From Gerris lacustris (Eukaryota; Arthropoda; Insecta; Hemiptera; Gerridae): a stretch of 64,000 nucleotides of DNA. The stretch covers positions 16,283,394 through 16,347,393 of the forward strand of contig OX578280.1 in the NCBI GenBank assembly GCA_951217055.1. The letters run 5' to 3'. A program made the translations under genes and the position numbers. Positions 43,136-57,000 of this stretch are shown here, piece by piece. Below the pieces are notes generated by a model. That model was not told the DNA's origin. It searched no databases and was given only the letters and a program-made list of their open reading frames with translations. Each line of letters starts with the position of its first letter. The stretch's first letter is position 1.

Positions 43136-44249
43136 CTATACTGAATACATGATGGGAATACTGCTTTTTTAAAATAAATAAAACATTATAAAATAACATA
43201 CAATTTTTATTCAAACCCATTCTAGGCACTCAGATTCGTGTTCCTTGACATCAAAACCTAAGAAATGATGTATCGCATTCCCATATTGAATCTAATCAGA
43301 AAACCTTAATTTTTCAGTATTTATTTGCCGCCATTTTGATTTTTCTGAAAATGCTCAAGGGTGACAGGGTGGCATCACTCGGATTCTTAAAGTATACATA
43401 TTATTGAACAAAAAAACGAAAAAAAAAATTATGTATACGTTAATTCCAGGTTACCATAAAAATAGCCATTTGGCACCCTGACTAACAGCATAATAGTTGG
43501 CACAAAAGGTAGATTAAACAAAAACAGTGTTCAATGCAAAATAATGGTTACATTTTCCCAGAAAGTGGGGGAGTGACCGGTCCTGTTAATGCTAGTTCCG
43601 GTAATGTTAGAGACGTTGGCACTGTCGAACAGTGACATAGAGAGACTCACTCGGTTCCACGTTACCGGAACTTGAGTTCCGATACACTCCTATAATGGAG
43701 CTTAAAAATTAAAAACATTTCAAAAGGTACAGTTTTAAAAATAATTTTTCGAACTTTTGAAACGCAGGGGGCGCCACGAAGCACCCCCTGACTCGTGGCG
43801 CCTGGGGCGACCGCCCCCGTCGCCCCGCCCTCGCGACGGCCCTGATCTATGCCAAATTTCAAGAAATTCGAAAAACGTGTTTGGCCGTGACTACATAACA
43901 AACAAATTTAATCAGACATCCGAAATGCCAAACAGTCAAGTGTAAATTTGAAACAGAGACCTCAATCCGTTTGGTCAATTTTTTAGCTTTAGCTTTGGTG
44001 CTTTAATAATATAAACGATAAAGCATTACAACTAAATAATCAAATATAGAAACCAAAGATAGCTAGATAGAAACCCCAAATTTTTATTTTTATTTAAATT
44101 GTTGAACAAAGGAACATTATATTACCATATACTATATAAAATAAATTATTATCTAGACCATGTACAACTTTTCATAAGATATATACAAATATAACTATAA
44201 CAAAAAGGTTTTATTATAAAAATTATTAGTATTTTTGTGTTGGTTTGTA

Positions 44250-44405
44250 GCCCATTTCAATGCGCAGGCTTGGCAGACCCTTGTAAAAAGGTTCCCCCAA
44301 GACAGAGGCAGAGTACCAGAAGGGGTCCAACCTCCAGCAGCCTTAGCATGGGAATGGAACCACAGTGGATCCAATTACATTCATTGGGTTAAATGTGGCA
44401 ATCTG
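44250..44405 (+). repeat. SINE-like dispersed repeat, copy 3
   Basis: CAGGCTTGGCAGACCCTTGTAA, GGGTCCAACCTCCAGCAGCC, TTAGCATGGGAATGGAACC and TTCATTGGGTTAAA follow the order of the 12.3-kb copy. Confidence 0.65.
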
Positions 44406-44459
44406 TAGCACTCTGGGAATCCAATCTACTCTGACCACTGTATAATTAAATCTTGTAAG

Positions 44460-45050
44460 TTAATTTTATAACTCACAACCCAAAATTCAATAAATAAAAA
44501 CAAGGCATACTTATTTAATCCACATGATAATATTATCATAATAATAAATACATTAAATAAGTGCGTGTTCTTTTCTTAAAATATAAAAAATAATATTAAT
44601 TATTTGTAAAAATTAAGTATAATACTATTATGATTCCAATAATTAATTAGGATAATTCTTTCCATTCTTTTAGATAACAATTAACAAAACATATATTTCA
44701 TTTTCTTTTTTTTACAATTCATAAGATCATATCTTAGAGATTAATCTATTTCAGACCTCATTCTTATTAATACGTTTTTTTGTTGTTTTATTTTCAATAT
44801 TATACATTTTTATCACTCATTATGACTAGTTCAATTTAGATTTATACAAATAACAATATTATACAATCTTTAACGTAATTTCAATCAAAAATTATTAAAA
44901 TCAGATTTATAAATGTGAATCATATATAAATTGACGGTGTGAAGTTTAGATCTTCTTAAAAGAGAACCACATTTGAAATTGGCTTTTACATGATGTTCAT
45001 TTTTATTTTGCATCCCAATGGCCAACAATATTAGGTTTTCAGGATGGAGT
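44460..45050. other. AT-rich intergenic DNA, nothing recognised
   Basis: No ORF or repeat structure can be supported here. Confidence 0.4.
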
Positions 45051-45084
45051 TATCAGCCACATAACACATCTATACATGATCAAT

Positions 45085-45395
45085 GGGTAGTAGTAGTAGT
45101 AGTAGTAGTAATGTCCAAGTACTAGTACTAGACGATTAGGACAAACCCTCTCTTTGAACCAAGCAATTAGGCTATAGGGTCATTGGGCTATTAGGCCAAT
45201 TTTACTAGCCTTGTGGTAGAGGGTGTCACCCACTTCACACATACTTCCGTACAATGTACTGCAGAAGCAAGTATGGTGATATCATTAGTGAGCCATATAA
45301 ATCAGAGCATCACGGCGAGGGATCGAACCTACGACCTTGATGATTCATTGATAGCGAAGCAGACCTGCCATAAAGCTGGCTCTGATCAATGGGTA
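45085..45395 (-). repeat. tRNA-related SINE-like repeat, copy 2
   Basis: Read on the minus strand it has GGTCGTAGGTTCGATCCCTC, a good box B-like (GGTTCGATCCC) sequence near 45313-45335. A (TAG)n run at 45089-45108 precedes it on the plus strand. A related copy is at 39300. A box A at the right spacing was not found with certainty. Confidence 0.5.
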
Positions 45396-45419
45396 AATAA
45401 TAATAATAATTTGTAGAGC

Positions 45420-45700
45420 AATCTGTGGAGGACTTAGGGCAGCCAAAAGACTTATAAAACTATAAATATAATGGATGATTGCTTCGTCAGCTGTATAAAC
45501 TACACCATATCGTTCACACTTCACTTAAGTAGCTAGCCATTTATATCATGATGCAGAGTGAACACCGAGTGTGGGGCACTTAAGTTGGCGTCAGGAATAA
45601 TTCTGGAAACCTCATATGTGACAAGTGCAATGAGCTATCAGGGACCCCTAAGATCTCAATGAAATATGATCATTGGGTAACACTCGTTAAAATAATAAAA
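45420..45700 (+). repeat. Dispersed repeat shared with 55.2 kb
   Basis: GACTTATA...AATAATGGATG-type sequence, CAGCTGTATAAACTACACC, CACTTAAGTAGCTA and GGGGCACTTAAG correspond to about 55240-55420 in the same orientation. Confidence 0.55.
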
Positions 45701-46424
45701 GGCTTGTTCCCCGTAAGTATTAAATAGGATAAAATTAGTAATATTGGCTAATAACAGTGGTTTAGAGATATATGAAACAGGATTAACCAATTCAAGGATA
45801 TGGGTATCTTCCAGAAAATCTAAATATATGTGACTTAAGTCCTAGAAGTCTACATTACAAGATTAAAAATTAGCACTTAATTAAATTCTTAATTCACAGA
45901 GTATAATAACCACTTTAAATTGTTTAGTGGTTATTTTGAAAAAAAATGTTGTCCATATAATAATAAATAAGGTTAATTTTGAAGCATGATTTTATCAATA
46001 ACGTCAATATTTAAAAAATAAAAATGATTTTATATAAAATTAGCTATTTTTTAATTTAAAAAAAATCCCATTTTAACTGAATTTTACTAAACCCCATTAT
46101 ACATTAATTAATTATTTTTCTATTTATTTAATTTTTTTATGTTTGTTGTTTTGAAAGACTACTACAATATAAAACTTTTATTCTCACTCTATAAAAATTT
46201 TATGTTTCAAAAATATATACATACATAATAGTAAGTAATCCTTATCTTAAAAAGTATTTTTTGAATTAACGATTGATTTATCATTAAATTTAATTTACTT
46301 ATCACTTGTCAATTGTAGGATAAAAATTAAGGGGACAGTGTAATTAATTGATAAAAACCTGACTCTATCGAATTATCAGGTAAAATTGATGAAAGTTAAT
46401 TTAGTTAAAATTTTGAGATAAGTA

Positions 46425-47771
46425 CAGTAGAGTCTCGCTAATCCGGGTTTGACGGGACCGGACCCAGTCCGGATTACCGAAAGTCCGGATTAAACTGAAT
46501 CAGTTTTAAAATATAATATAAAACAAGTTGTAGTTGAGAAAAACTATTAAAATCGATGTTATTAATAGTAAACGTTACTTCTACTAGTCTCAAAAACATA
46601 CTTGTACAACGTATGTTCACTATTTTAGGACTGTTCTGTCACCAGTCCAAATATCAAATGAATTAAAATAAAATTACAATCTACTAAGCAGATGCAGGTA
46701 TAGACGGGACTTCCAGGGAAACAAGCTGTGTTCCGATATGAAATTCGAGCAATGGCTAATCATTTCACAAAAAGTTGAGACATTATACACACGCGGCTTG
46801 GCGAAATTTCACGAAAATGCGTTGAGCCCTTACTACATGTTTCTTAAAACTCTCTCACCATCTTACTCGTATTTTATTGTATTTCCTGGAATACACTACC
46901 TTTATATCTTCCGCCCTACATTTCTGTGGACCCAAAAGAGATTTGTCGATGTTCTTACTTATTCTAAATCTGTTTATTTATAACAGAAATACCGGGTATT
47001 CCTCGTGTCGGAACGTTGGAATGTATTACCTGTAAACTATTCTAGAGGTCGACCAAGAAGTCATGGAAATGAGAGGAGTGCGCTAGTGTCGACATGTACA
47101 GTCAGTTTTTGATATAATAGACCACGGTCAAAAAACACAGTGTTGTTCTTCTGTTATTAATAATTTTATTTTTGATAACTTCTATATTTTTTGCAACAGG
47201 CAACACTGTACCTGATAAGAAATCACTAATAATATACGATAATACCTTTATATTATTATTTATTGATTATTCATAATAATATTCTTTAAATCTAAATCGA
47301 TATTCTTTTTCCTTAATCTATTTTTTTTCTTCCTCTTTATTTCTGAGTTTGATTTGGATTTAGAACAGTTGTGACTATAGTTCGTGTTGTATAAAAACAA
47401 ACAAAACAGGAAACCTAACAGATTGGAAACCTTCCTGTTGTTATTCGTGAGATTTGACATAACTGGGCATGTCATACAAACTAGGAATGGTTATTGTCTT
47501 AGCACCCGACTGTACTGACTTCGGCACTACTCGGAAGTTCCGATTTTAAACGAAGTTAAGCTTTCCGTTTCTCCCGTGTTCATGACTTCTTGGTCGACCT
47601 CTAGGAACAATTTTATATAAATTTTAATAGACAATAATAGCAGAAACTTCGATAATCTTAACAATTCATAAATCTGAATTAGGCCTGGTTTCAATTGGTA
47701 CATCGTTTTTAGCCTGTCCGGATTATACGGATGTCCGGACTAGCGGGGTCCGGATAAGCGTGACTCTACTG
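46425..47771. mobile_element. pogo/Tigger-like TIR element, copy 3, interrupted
   Basis: CAGTAGAGTCTCGCTAATCC and GGATAAGCGTGACTCTACTG are the ends, flanked by TA. It is the opposite orientation of the 10295 copy (for example GTTGGAATGTATTACCTGTA against the complement of TACAGGTGTATATTCCAAC). Without the 555-bp insert at 47046-47600 its length is near that of copy 1. The ORF at 46738-46983 is in non-coding element DNA. Confidence 0.87.
47046..47600. mobile_element. Nested TIR element with 4-bp CTAG target duplication
   Basis: AGGTCGACCAAGAAGTCATG at left and CATGACTTCTTGGTCGACCT at right are perfect 20-bp inverted termini, flanked by CTAG (47042-47045, 47601-47604). The pre-insertion site is visible in the 10.3-kb pogo copy (complement of GTTCCTAGTATAG). 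A diverged relative is at about 50985-51268. Confidence 0.88.
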
Positions 47772-47779
47772 TAATTGAT

Positions 47780-49055
47780 ACAATACTTTATAATGTCAAA
47801 TGCTGCAGTGTCTAGTGAAATAATACTTACCCTTAAGATAGTCCTATAATTTTTAATATTTGAAAAAATAAGACAGTAAAAATTTAAGTTTATTATTTTG
47901 GAGGATTGGTCCAAAAGAAAATGGGGATTTTGGTGATGAATCTATACTTGTACTGAATTTTCACTAAAAATAATCTGTGCATCAGTGCTACAAAAATTAA
48001 AAATACAATTTACTTTATGGTAAATTTCAATACATCATTACAACGTGAGCAAAAACCAAAGCAGATAACATTAAAACCATGATGCAACCTATGTTAATGG
48101 TGTTTTTTGTAAATGGACTTGCTCGCTTTATGATTCATTGTAAATTATTTAATGTATGCATAAATAGACGATGTACACACATCGTAAAATGTTCCCAGAT
48201 ACTATATTTTCACTAGACTATACAACAATTACTTCCTCAAGCTTTATACAATTTATTATAGTTAAAGAAATCTACAAAACATAATACTAACTAGCCGAAC
48301 ATTTCCTTTGTCGAAATAGAGTAAGTGCAATTTTGTAAAACATTTTATAAAAACGTTATCTCAGATATATAACTTATAAGTATTCTTTTCACTTATAGAT
48401 CCTTTTTATACTAATAATATAATATTATAAAATATATGTTAGGTAATCAGTAATTGCCATCAAATTGACATTTTGAGAACTAATGCTGAATTACCAGAGA
48501 AAACAACTATATTTAAAAAGTTTTGGTATTCCTGTGATACTATTTTACAAAGGAAAAAAAAAATTGAATTTTTTTCAGGCAGCTTGATATGTTTTAGTAC
48601 TTTCTTTCCTAGGTCTTCATTTTAACTATAACATCAACTATTTTAACAATAAAAGAAAAATAAATTAAAATCCTTTTCTGTTATTAATCAAATGTTTATA
48701 ATAAAGGCATTTTTAATTATTCTAATTCATTTTTTTTCCTGAGAACTTCATTTAAAAAAAAAAATTATGACTTTTTTAGTTCTTAATAAATTATTTCCTG
48801 TATTCTTAATTTATCGGAATAAATTTCAAACTGATATTTGATTGTTGATACAGAATATTGCTTAAAGCTAAGAGTAAAAAAGCTTGTGTTTTTTATCTTT
48901 TTTCTATTTCATTTAAACAATTATCTTACAGTAGAAGTTAGGCTTATAATATACCTGAGCAATAAAAAATACTTTATATAAAACAGGTTCAGAGAAATTG
49001 ATACCGTTAGAGTAACTTATCGTTTTTTTTTTGTTTTTTTTTGTTTGTTTCTTCT
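47780..49055. other. Intergenic and presumed 3' flank of the mannosidase gene
   Basis: AT-rich DNA without a supported gene or repeat. It should include the mannosidase 3' UTR on the minus strand. A clear polyadenylation signal was not assigned. Confidence 0.4.
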
Positions 49056-49060
49056 TTAAT

Positions 49061-51041
49061 TTAGAAGTTTTCAACGAGGAATGAAGTGATGTCAATGTCA
49101 CAGATGGACAAAGTGCGAGTCTTGACTTCGGCACCGATATTGATGAAATTCAGTGATGATTTGAAGACTTTTTCCGTCTTTTTAATAGGCAACAATGCAC
49201 TTAAGCTTACCTATAACATGAAAAAATTTAATTAAGTTTATAAAAGAATAGGCAACTTTTTGAAATCTTCCATCGACATCTATGTTACAAGGTAAATTAA
49301 GTGTTTCTTAAATTAAAATTCAAGATAAAATTGAACAAATGCAAGTAAGTTTCATAATAAACAGAAAACAAAATTATGATAAGCATACCGAATTATAGTG
49401 AGTGAAGTTTCCTCGGTTGAGGCACAGTTCGACAGGAGATGTCTGAAGAACTAGACCAGTAGACATACCTCTAGAAGGTAATGTAAGTGCAGTAACAAGA
49501 TGAAGATGCGGAGGTGCAGGTCTAAAGGTTGAGGGATGACCACTGGATGCAGGACCCCATACTGACGGTAGAGTTATATCACCTGCAGACAGTAGTTTCT
49601 CAAGAGGATAGGTTAGTGACTCCAGGCTTGAAAGAGCTGTAGGAGAGAGTTTGCCCCAAGTACTTACGTCATCGGACGGAGGTGATTTCTGAAATCCAAT
49701 AGAAACAATTATTTTAGAAAATTATACAGTAAAAACACATCACTAAATAATAAATGTGGGTGTTTTGGGATAAGAAAAGTTTCTACTGAGTTTTGTGGTA
49801 CTTAATAAAACTCCAAGTGACGATTTTGATCCCTTAAATCGGTCATCTTAACTTCATTGACCAACTTAAGTGCCTGATTGTATTGAAGATTAGCTATTGT
49901 CTTTTTAACAATAAACTGCTCTTGTAAAAATAAAATGCTCTTTAAATTTATCGATCCATTTAGTTAAATTAAGAATTTTACCCTTGAATACTTAATATTC
50001 AAGAAAAAAATATTCTAATCTTCTACCAAATATACATATTTATAATAATTTCTTTGGTAACATAAACAACATTTTTACAAACCTATCTATTTTCATAATA
50101 GTATATTATGTTACTAGGCTGTGAAGTGAACCTTGGCAATATTTACTGTCTCGCTTCGCTCGACAGTAAATGTAATTGCCGCGGTAAAGAAAAAACACTT
50201 CACAGTCACGTAGCATATGCTTTTTTTTCCGAGGTAGCAGACAATGAAAAAACATTAAATATTAATAAATAATCAATATAATAATCACAAATATTAGTAC
50301 ATACTTAATATTTAAAAAAAAGAAACCTTAAAAAGAGGTTACACTATAAGAAAAGATAAATAAAACGCATTGACATCTAGCGGAATTAAATCGTACTAAA
50401 CATTTTTACAAAGACTGCAGCGCTACTAACGGAAGTTTTGACAACTACCCGCTGGAAAATAAAAATTTTTTAGTTCCTAGGACGTAAAAGATTTTTTTCT
50501 TTACAGCTAGGAGTAATGAAAAGATTTTTTAAGTCCACTTAATGAAAAAATGGATTTTAGCTATGTTTTTTAGGCTCTAAAGTTACTATTTCACAGCCTA
50601 CCACGAAAAAAATATATTTTTGCAAAGCGCCTTTTGAAAACTTAATATTTCAGAAAGAAACACCCCTCATAAAATATACACTTTTACAATACTTTGTTTG
50701 GCAAGATAAACAACAACTTTTTACAAACCTAATAATTTTTGTAGAAGAAACTTTTGCGACGGTATCTTTTGTAAACTTAATATTTTTTTGAAAGAAACGC
50801 CTCTTCATATATTAACCTTTAATTTCAAACCCAGCTGGTCCCTCACCCATCAGTAGTAATAGCAATTTCCAAACTATTTTGATACCTAATATTACATTTA
50901 ATGCTTAATGCTTCATAATTAAAGCTAGTAAAATTGATCTTCCTTAGCTTGTATATTCAACTTACCTCTAACAATAACCTTATTTAGAGTGCCCTAGTGT
51001 TGTTCTTTGTGTCATGTATAGTCAGTTTTTTATAAAATAGA

Positions 51042-51073
<32 letters not shown>

Positions 51074-54000
51074 ACGACACTTTTGTTATAATAATAATAC
51101 TATTTTGTTTTAATTTTGATTAATTGTCATGGAGAACTGTCTTTTGAAAAATAAAAAATATTACCACTAAGACTATACTAACTTTGGCAACAGTCGGATA
51201 TTCCGATTTTAAAAGAAGTCAAGTTTACAGTTTTTTCCCCAAGTACCAACACTTCTAGGTCGACCTTTAATAACAAAAATGATTTAACCTGTTTGCAAGG
51301 ATGTGTGAAAGTTTCAACATGGATTCTAAAGATGTTCAGTGTCTGCTTATTATCCAACACTCCCTGGTCCAAACCTCGGTTATCATCTTGAAGGAGTCTC
51401 CTATCCTGCATAACCTAGAAAAATAATTTCATTAATTAATTTTAATATCTAAAGCAAGATTTACTGTGATCATTCAATAGTGGTATGAACACATTAAACA
51501 TTTAATTACTAGTGATGGATTCTATCTTTTATTTTTTATCTTTTTATACATTTTATATTATGTGCTTAAAATTTCTATTTCCTATAGTTCCTGTGAGTAG
51601 ATCTTGGTTTAGATTTGGATTAAACCAACTAGTTTATTTATTTTGTACTCTTATTAATACGCGACGTCAGAGAGGTTACGTAAAGTGACGAAGGTTGCTG
51701 CGATGTCAGGCGCCCTCCACAATTTTTCGTCAGGTTATCTTATTTTGGCTCTTAACAAACAAGTGTTTACTTGTGTTCTGTAAGCATTTTATAGTATTTT
51801 CCTCTTTTTATTCTATTAAAAGCTTTTTTAAGTGTTTTTAACCTAATCATATATCAGTAACATCATTAATAAGCCAATAAGTTTATACATTATAGATGAT
51901 AAAACAAATAATTCTCACAAATATAAAAGATAACTTACAGTTATCTACTTAGGATTATTATGCCACACAGAAAATGTATTTGTATTGCAATAAAAGTGAC
52001 ATTTATCTCTTAAGGCTCTATGGTTGCACCCAAATTCAAAAAATTGAGACTTTTTCATTCTTAAATTAATAAAATTTATTAAAAAATAATAAAATAAAAT
52101 AGCACTGATAAAACCCAGTTGTATACTATTTGTTATGAGTATGAGCCAGCGCAGATTAGCAAACGTAACAACACACACTTTTTTTTACGTAAGTGGCGTC
52201 ATACTTCCCCAGCGTATTAAGTTCTAACAACACTTGCTAAAACTGCTTGATATTATCCAGAGGGTACTAATCTCAGTAAATATGTCGTATCTGACCCACT
52301 TTTTTTTTTACTCCGATTTTGATTGTGTTTTTGAAAGTGTTCCTGTTGAGGTGGTTAAAAAAATAAAGTGGGTCAGATACAACATATTTACCCTAATCTC
52401 TTAAACACAAACATAATTAAATAGGAGACCCATACATTCTGACCACTATAATATAAGTTAGTATGCTAATGAAAATAAAAAAAAAGTTGTGGTGACAATA
52501 TTGTTGTGTCACTTTCTACCGACCTCTCTAGTCAAAATTATGAAGTGGTCCACAAAATCTCAGTCAAAAACAACTAGTTATTTGTTAAATAGTTGAACTA
52601 AAGTTAAAACTTATCCTGAATGAAAAATATACCTCAAGTTGACCATCAGACAGGGAAGCAACACCTAGAGGTTGAGCCGTGAGTAGAGTGAATCGAGCCA
52701 CTGCATCCTCTATGTAAGCAGCGGCTGGCATGGGATAATAATTACCCTGAAGAGGTATTCGGTTAAGTCTCTTCCTCTTTATTATCTAAAATTGCAATAC
52801 ATTAATGAGTATAAAGGCATCTATTACAAGTTGTCATAAGAATGTGTGTTTGATAGAAAAGGTCTCTCTGACTTTGTGTCTCTTGAAAAGGTCTGTCTGG
52901 AATTTATGCTGGAAGAATTTTTAAGGGTGTTAGACATTATCTTTCAACAAACCCCTAAAGATCCTTCTAGTAGTGGAAGCAAAATGTCAGACTCTACAAC
53001 CTTCAAGATATGATCCTACCTTAAAACTGGATTGCTACAGTATATTATAGTATGCAAATCAATTATAATTTTATTAATTAAATAACTTTAAAATTTTTAA
53101 TTAAATTCTCATGCAATGACAGAATTGGAATTAATAAAACATAGGTATACTATTTTCTAAAAATTAACAAGCATAGAAAATGAATCAAGCCTACCATAAA
53201 AAATCTATAATCACATTAGGTCAAACAAAATCTGACACACGCAAGGGCATCTGATTTTTTTTTTTGTAAAAATCTTGAACTATTTTTAAGCAGTAATTGA
53301 TTGTCAAAGATGCTTCTATTAGTCCAGGAGATAGATCAAGCTAGAATTTTGCGTATAAGTAAATCTTTTGGTGCCTTTCAAGAATATGTGGTCAGCTAAG
53401 TTCGTCTGCTGGACATAGCTTGGCAATAGGCATTTGAAAAAAAACAAACTGGTAGAGAGTGGCCATATCCCACCCTTTATGGCGGACAATGTGATTTTCA
53501 TGATCCTGAGTTCAAAATTAGTTAGTAAACCAAAATTCAAGTTGATGGTAGTTTGTCACTTAATAGGTAAACTCTTTGATTTAGAGTAATATTTGACTAA
53601 TTAACCTAATAAGTGACAAACCATCATTAACTTGATTTTTGGCCTCCTAACTAATTTCGTACTCAGGATCATAAAAATCACATTGCCCATAAAGGGCAGG
53701 ATATGGCCGCTCTCTACTGGTTTGGTTTTTTCATATGCCAATCGACAAGCTATGTCCCGCAAACGTACTTAGCCGACCACATACTCTTAAAAGACACCAA
53801 AAGATTTACATATACACAAAATTCTAGCTTGATGTTAGTCAGCCACATTTTTGCAAGCTATCTCCTGGACTATATTAAATAGAAGTAGGATAATACACTT
53901 AAACATCAAACACGATGCAGCTCTTAACTTACTTGCATTCCATTTAGATCGGTAAAAAAAATCTGTCCATTCTTGATGTTGGTTGAAAATCTCATAGCCA

Positions 54001-57000
54001 TTTCAAAATTATCATGAATTGGAGAGATGTCGACGACATTTTGTATTTCTATACCGTAACCTTCTGGACCTGTAAAGATATAACCGAGTTGACAAACATG
54101 TATTTATTATGGATTTATTTTTAAAATAGTAAAACAATAATAACTCATTTAAATTTAATACATATTTAAAGAGGAATCAAACTTTTCAAAATATGATAAA
54201 AAATTGAGAAGGTAGATTAGACTCCTAATTCTATCATTTCAACATTTAATTACAGAAAGTTATGCCAGAACCTAAGAATGTCAAACACACGCTAGAATCA
54301 GGGTCTAGGCTGGGGTCCTGAGAATGCTTCTACTTAGTCACCATTCTAAGAGCAAATCACTTCGGTAAGATCCTGCAGAAAGTCCTTGAGTGATATTAGA
54401 TACACAACAATACTAATAGACCACACAACAAATGTGCTTAAATCTACTAAGGATATAATTAGGTAGTAGACAGGTGAAAGCAACATGAATCCCAAGAGTG
54501 GACCAGAAAACCTCTCATCCTTCTTGGGGCAACCAAAATAGAGACTAGTAGGTCTACGTTAAGCTCGGAGAAGAACCATCACCTTTAGAATGTTGTTATA
54601 ACATCTTGACCTTAGATAATATCTCAAAAATATTTTTAGTTATAGCAGAAACAGAAAACAAATTTCAGCACTTCTTTAGATAGTTACTCCCCTTATAAAA
54701 AAAATCAGAGGGGAGTAACAATCTAAAGAAGGTGTACGGAATGTTCTTCTTTAGACTGTTACTCCCCTTATAAAACAAAAGTGTGATATTCCTTTGTCCC
54801 AAAGTACATTGCACTAAACATCCCTTTGTCTTAATAGTTATTTAGTCAAAGTCATTTATATTCTAACACAACATAGGAGAGTAACAATCTAAAGAAGTAC
54901 CCAAATTTCCATTTTTAAACATTTCCAAAGAATAATAGAACCTTTTATCAAATTGAAATATTACCAGTTATATTCTGTACCTTGGAACAAATGTCCGAAG
55001 GTCCTAAAAAGACGCATCTAGTCTTGTGAAAATGTTCATCTGTCAGTCTGTCCAATTGATTACTCCCTCATAACTTCAAAACAAGAATATATACCTATTA
55101 TAAGTAATACAATACAATGGGGAAAAAAAGTGGAAACTACTATTTTTTTCCAATTAAAATAGAAGACTGAAGTAAGGGATTGTTAATGAAATCCCTGGTA
55201 ATAATAAATACTAATCCATGAAACTTTAGCCCTTAAAAAACTTAGACCAAAGGACTTATACAATAATGGATGGAACACGATTAGAGTACTGCTCTAACAG
55301 CTGTATATACTGTATAATTTGCATTCGCTGCCGGATGGCACTACTTTACTTAAGTAGCTACACATTGATATCTCAATGCTGGGGGTACATCACGTGAGGC
55401 ACTCCACACACGGGTCGATTAGCACTTGTCCCGAACTCGAAGCTTTACATAGGCCAAGTGTAAACTACTCATCACAAGCGGAATCGCCTCCACACACGGG
55501 TCAATGTTTTTTTCAGGTGATTGCAGTCTCCAACCAGGAAGGTTAAAACATCTTCAGTTTTTTCTTTATATAATTCAAAGAATCTCAGTCGTCAAGCTTG
55601 TTTTTTCCCTTTCGCAACAGGTCGAGAGGTTCAAGGAAGGATCGATACGCTTCTACTTTGACTAAGCAACAAGTGCGAAACTTCTCATTGGGGGACTTAC
55701 ACTCTCTTACGTATGAGTCCGAGTGGAGAGAAAAATGACCCATGTGTGGACGGCCTAAGTGAATCGAACCCACCCAGATCTCCCACTTCCAAAGTATGAA
55801 TGATAGCAATGAGTATTAGGCACCTCTATGAAATCCCTGATATTACTAATAATATAGATATATTGTTAACAATGTAATCAGAATTTAAATGTATGAGAGA
55901 GTATAAAAATAAAAAGGATTCTTACCATTTGAGTTATAGAGAGTTACTGTGTGTATCAAGTTAGGCAACCTGACAATAACTCTCGAAAAGAGACTTCCCT
56001 GAATAACTGCAATCCTTGGGTTGGCAATACTAATTGTTTCTGCATCCCCTTCAGGTAGAAATAGATAAGCACCACTTCTCTCTGCTGTTCTACGAGCGCC
56101 ATACCTAAAACAAATATTTTATTTAAACTTAAATAATTTTTTAATAGGCACTTCTACAAACCAATAGAAAGCAATCTTATATGAAAACATATTCAATCAA
56201 AATTATGAAACTACATCTTTTATCTCCAGTAGGGAGAAAAAGTTAAGATTTTTTATTAGTTTAGAGGGATAAAGAAAGTTTTTTCTTCCCTGAACTTAAA
56301 AAGTAGGGAGAAAAAGTAAAACCAGGGAGAAGGATTGCCAACTTAATTATTTTATAAATAGTAGAAAATTAATGGCTAATGTAGTGAAGTTGTTGAAATC
56401 AGGTTGGCGACACTGCTTTTTCGACCTTATTTGTAATTTGCGGTTATAATTGTTTAAACCTGCATCTAAATAACCTTCTATTGAGTTTAATTGCCATTCT
56501 TATTTGTTTTTAATATTGAATCTCTTATATCTGCTATTAAAGGTGCTAAAAATTGTTGTTATTTATTAAAATAATAAATAAAAACCTGTGCAATGGATGA
56601 AGGTGCGGATTTTTGATAGTATTATTCTCTCGGCTATGCCTCGGGAATTAAAAAGTATAATTCCCTTGGCTTCGCCTCGGGATTTAGGGACCATGGTTTC
56701 TTCAGCTTCGCCTCAAGAACCAACTTATTTGCTCAGGGAATAATGGATTACTTTACTTCTAGGTGCATAAATAACTATATCATACTGGATACACTTGTAA
56801 GATAACTGTAGTCAGTAATAGTCTGGAGACAACTAAAAGAAACCACATCATAATGAAAAATGATAATACCTAACAAATGAGAGATGTACTGGAATGGTTA
56901 TTGCAGCATCAGGTAGTTTAAGGGTGACAGCTTTAAGAAGTCCTTGTTTGGAGAATGCAGCTGATAGTCTGTCACTTTCTAGACTGAATTCTCGGTTGCC

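Larger units (their letters stand above)
39883..43844. mobile_element. hAT-type element, 3.96 kb, perfect 8-bp target duplication
   Basis: CAGGGCCGTCGC at left and GCGACGGCCCTG at right are perfect 12-bp inverted termini. ATCTATGC flanks both ends (39875-39882, 43845-43852). Subterminal GC-rich GGGCGCCCGGGGCGA and its near complement extend the TIR. No hAT transposase or dimerisation domain is visible, so it is non-autonomous despite its length. The interior is three or more nested inverted repeats: about 40300-40460 with 43330-43490, 41000-41190 with 41480-41690, and 42770-42935 with 42980-43135. Confidence 0.88.

Noticed and set aside
43757..43945. ORFs across the right end of the hAT-type element
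   Set aside because: They are GC-rich terminal repeat sequence translated by chance. One frame crosses the insertion boundary.
46738..46983. 81-codon plus-strand ORF in the pogo/Tigger-like element
   Set aside because: No DDE or HTH features were seen, and the matching part of the 10.3-kb copy is not open.
53319..53540. Minus-strand ORF of 73 codons
   Set aside because: It lies wholly in the arm of foldback family B, and the equivalent arms elsewhere are not open in the same way.
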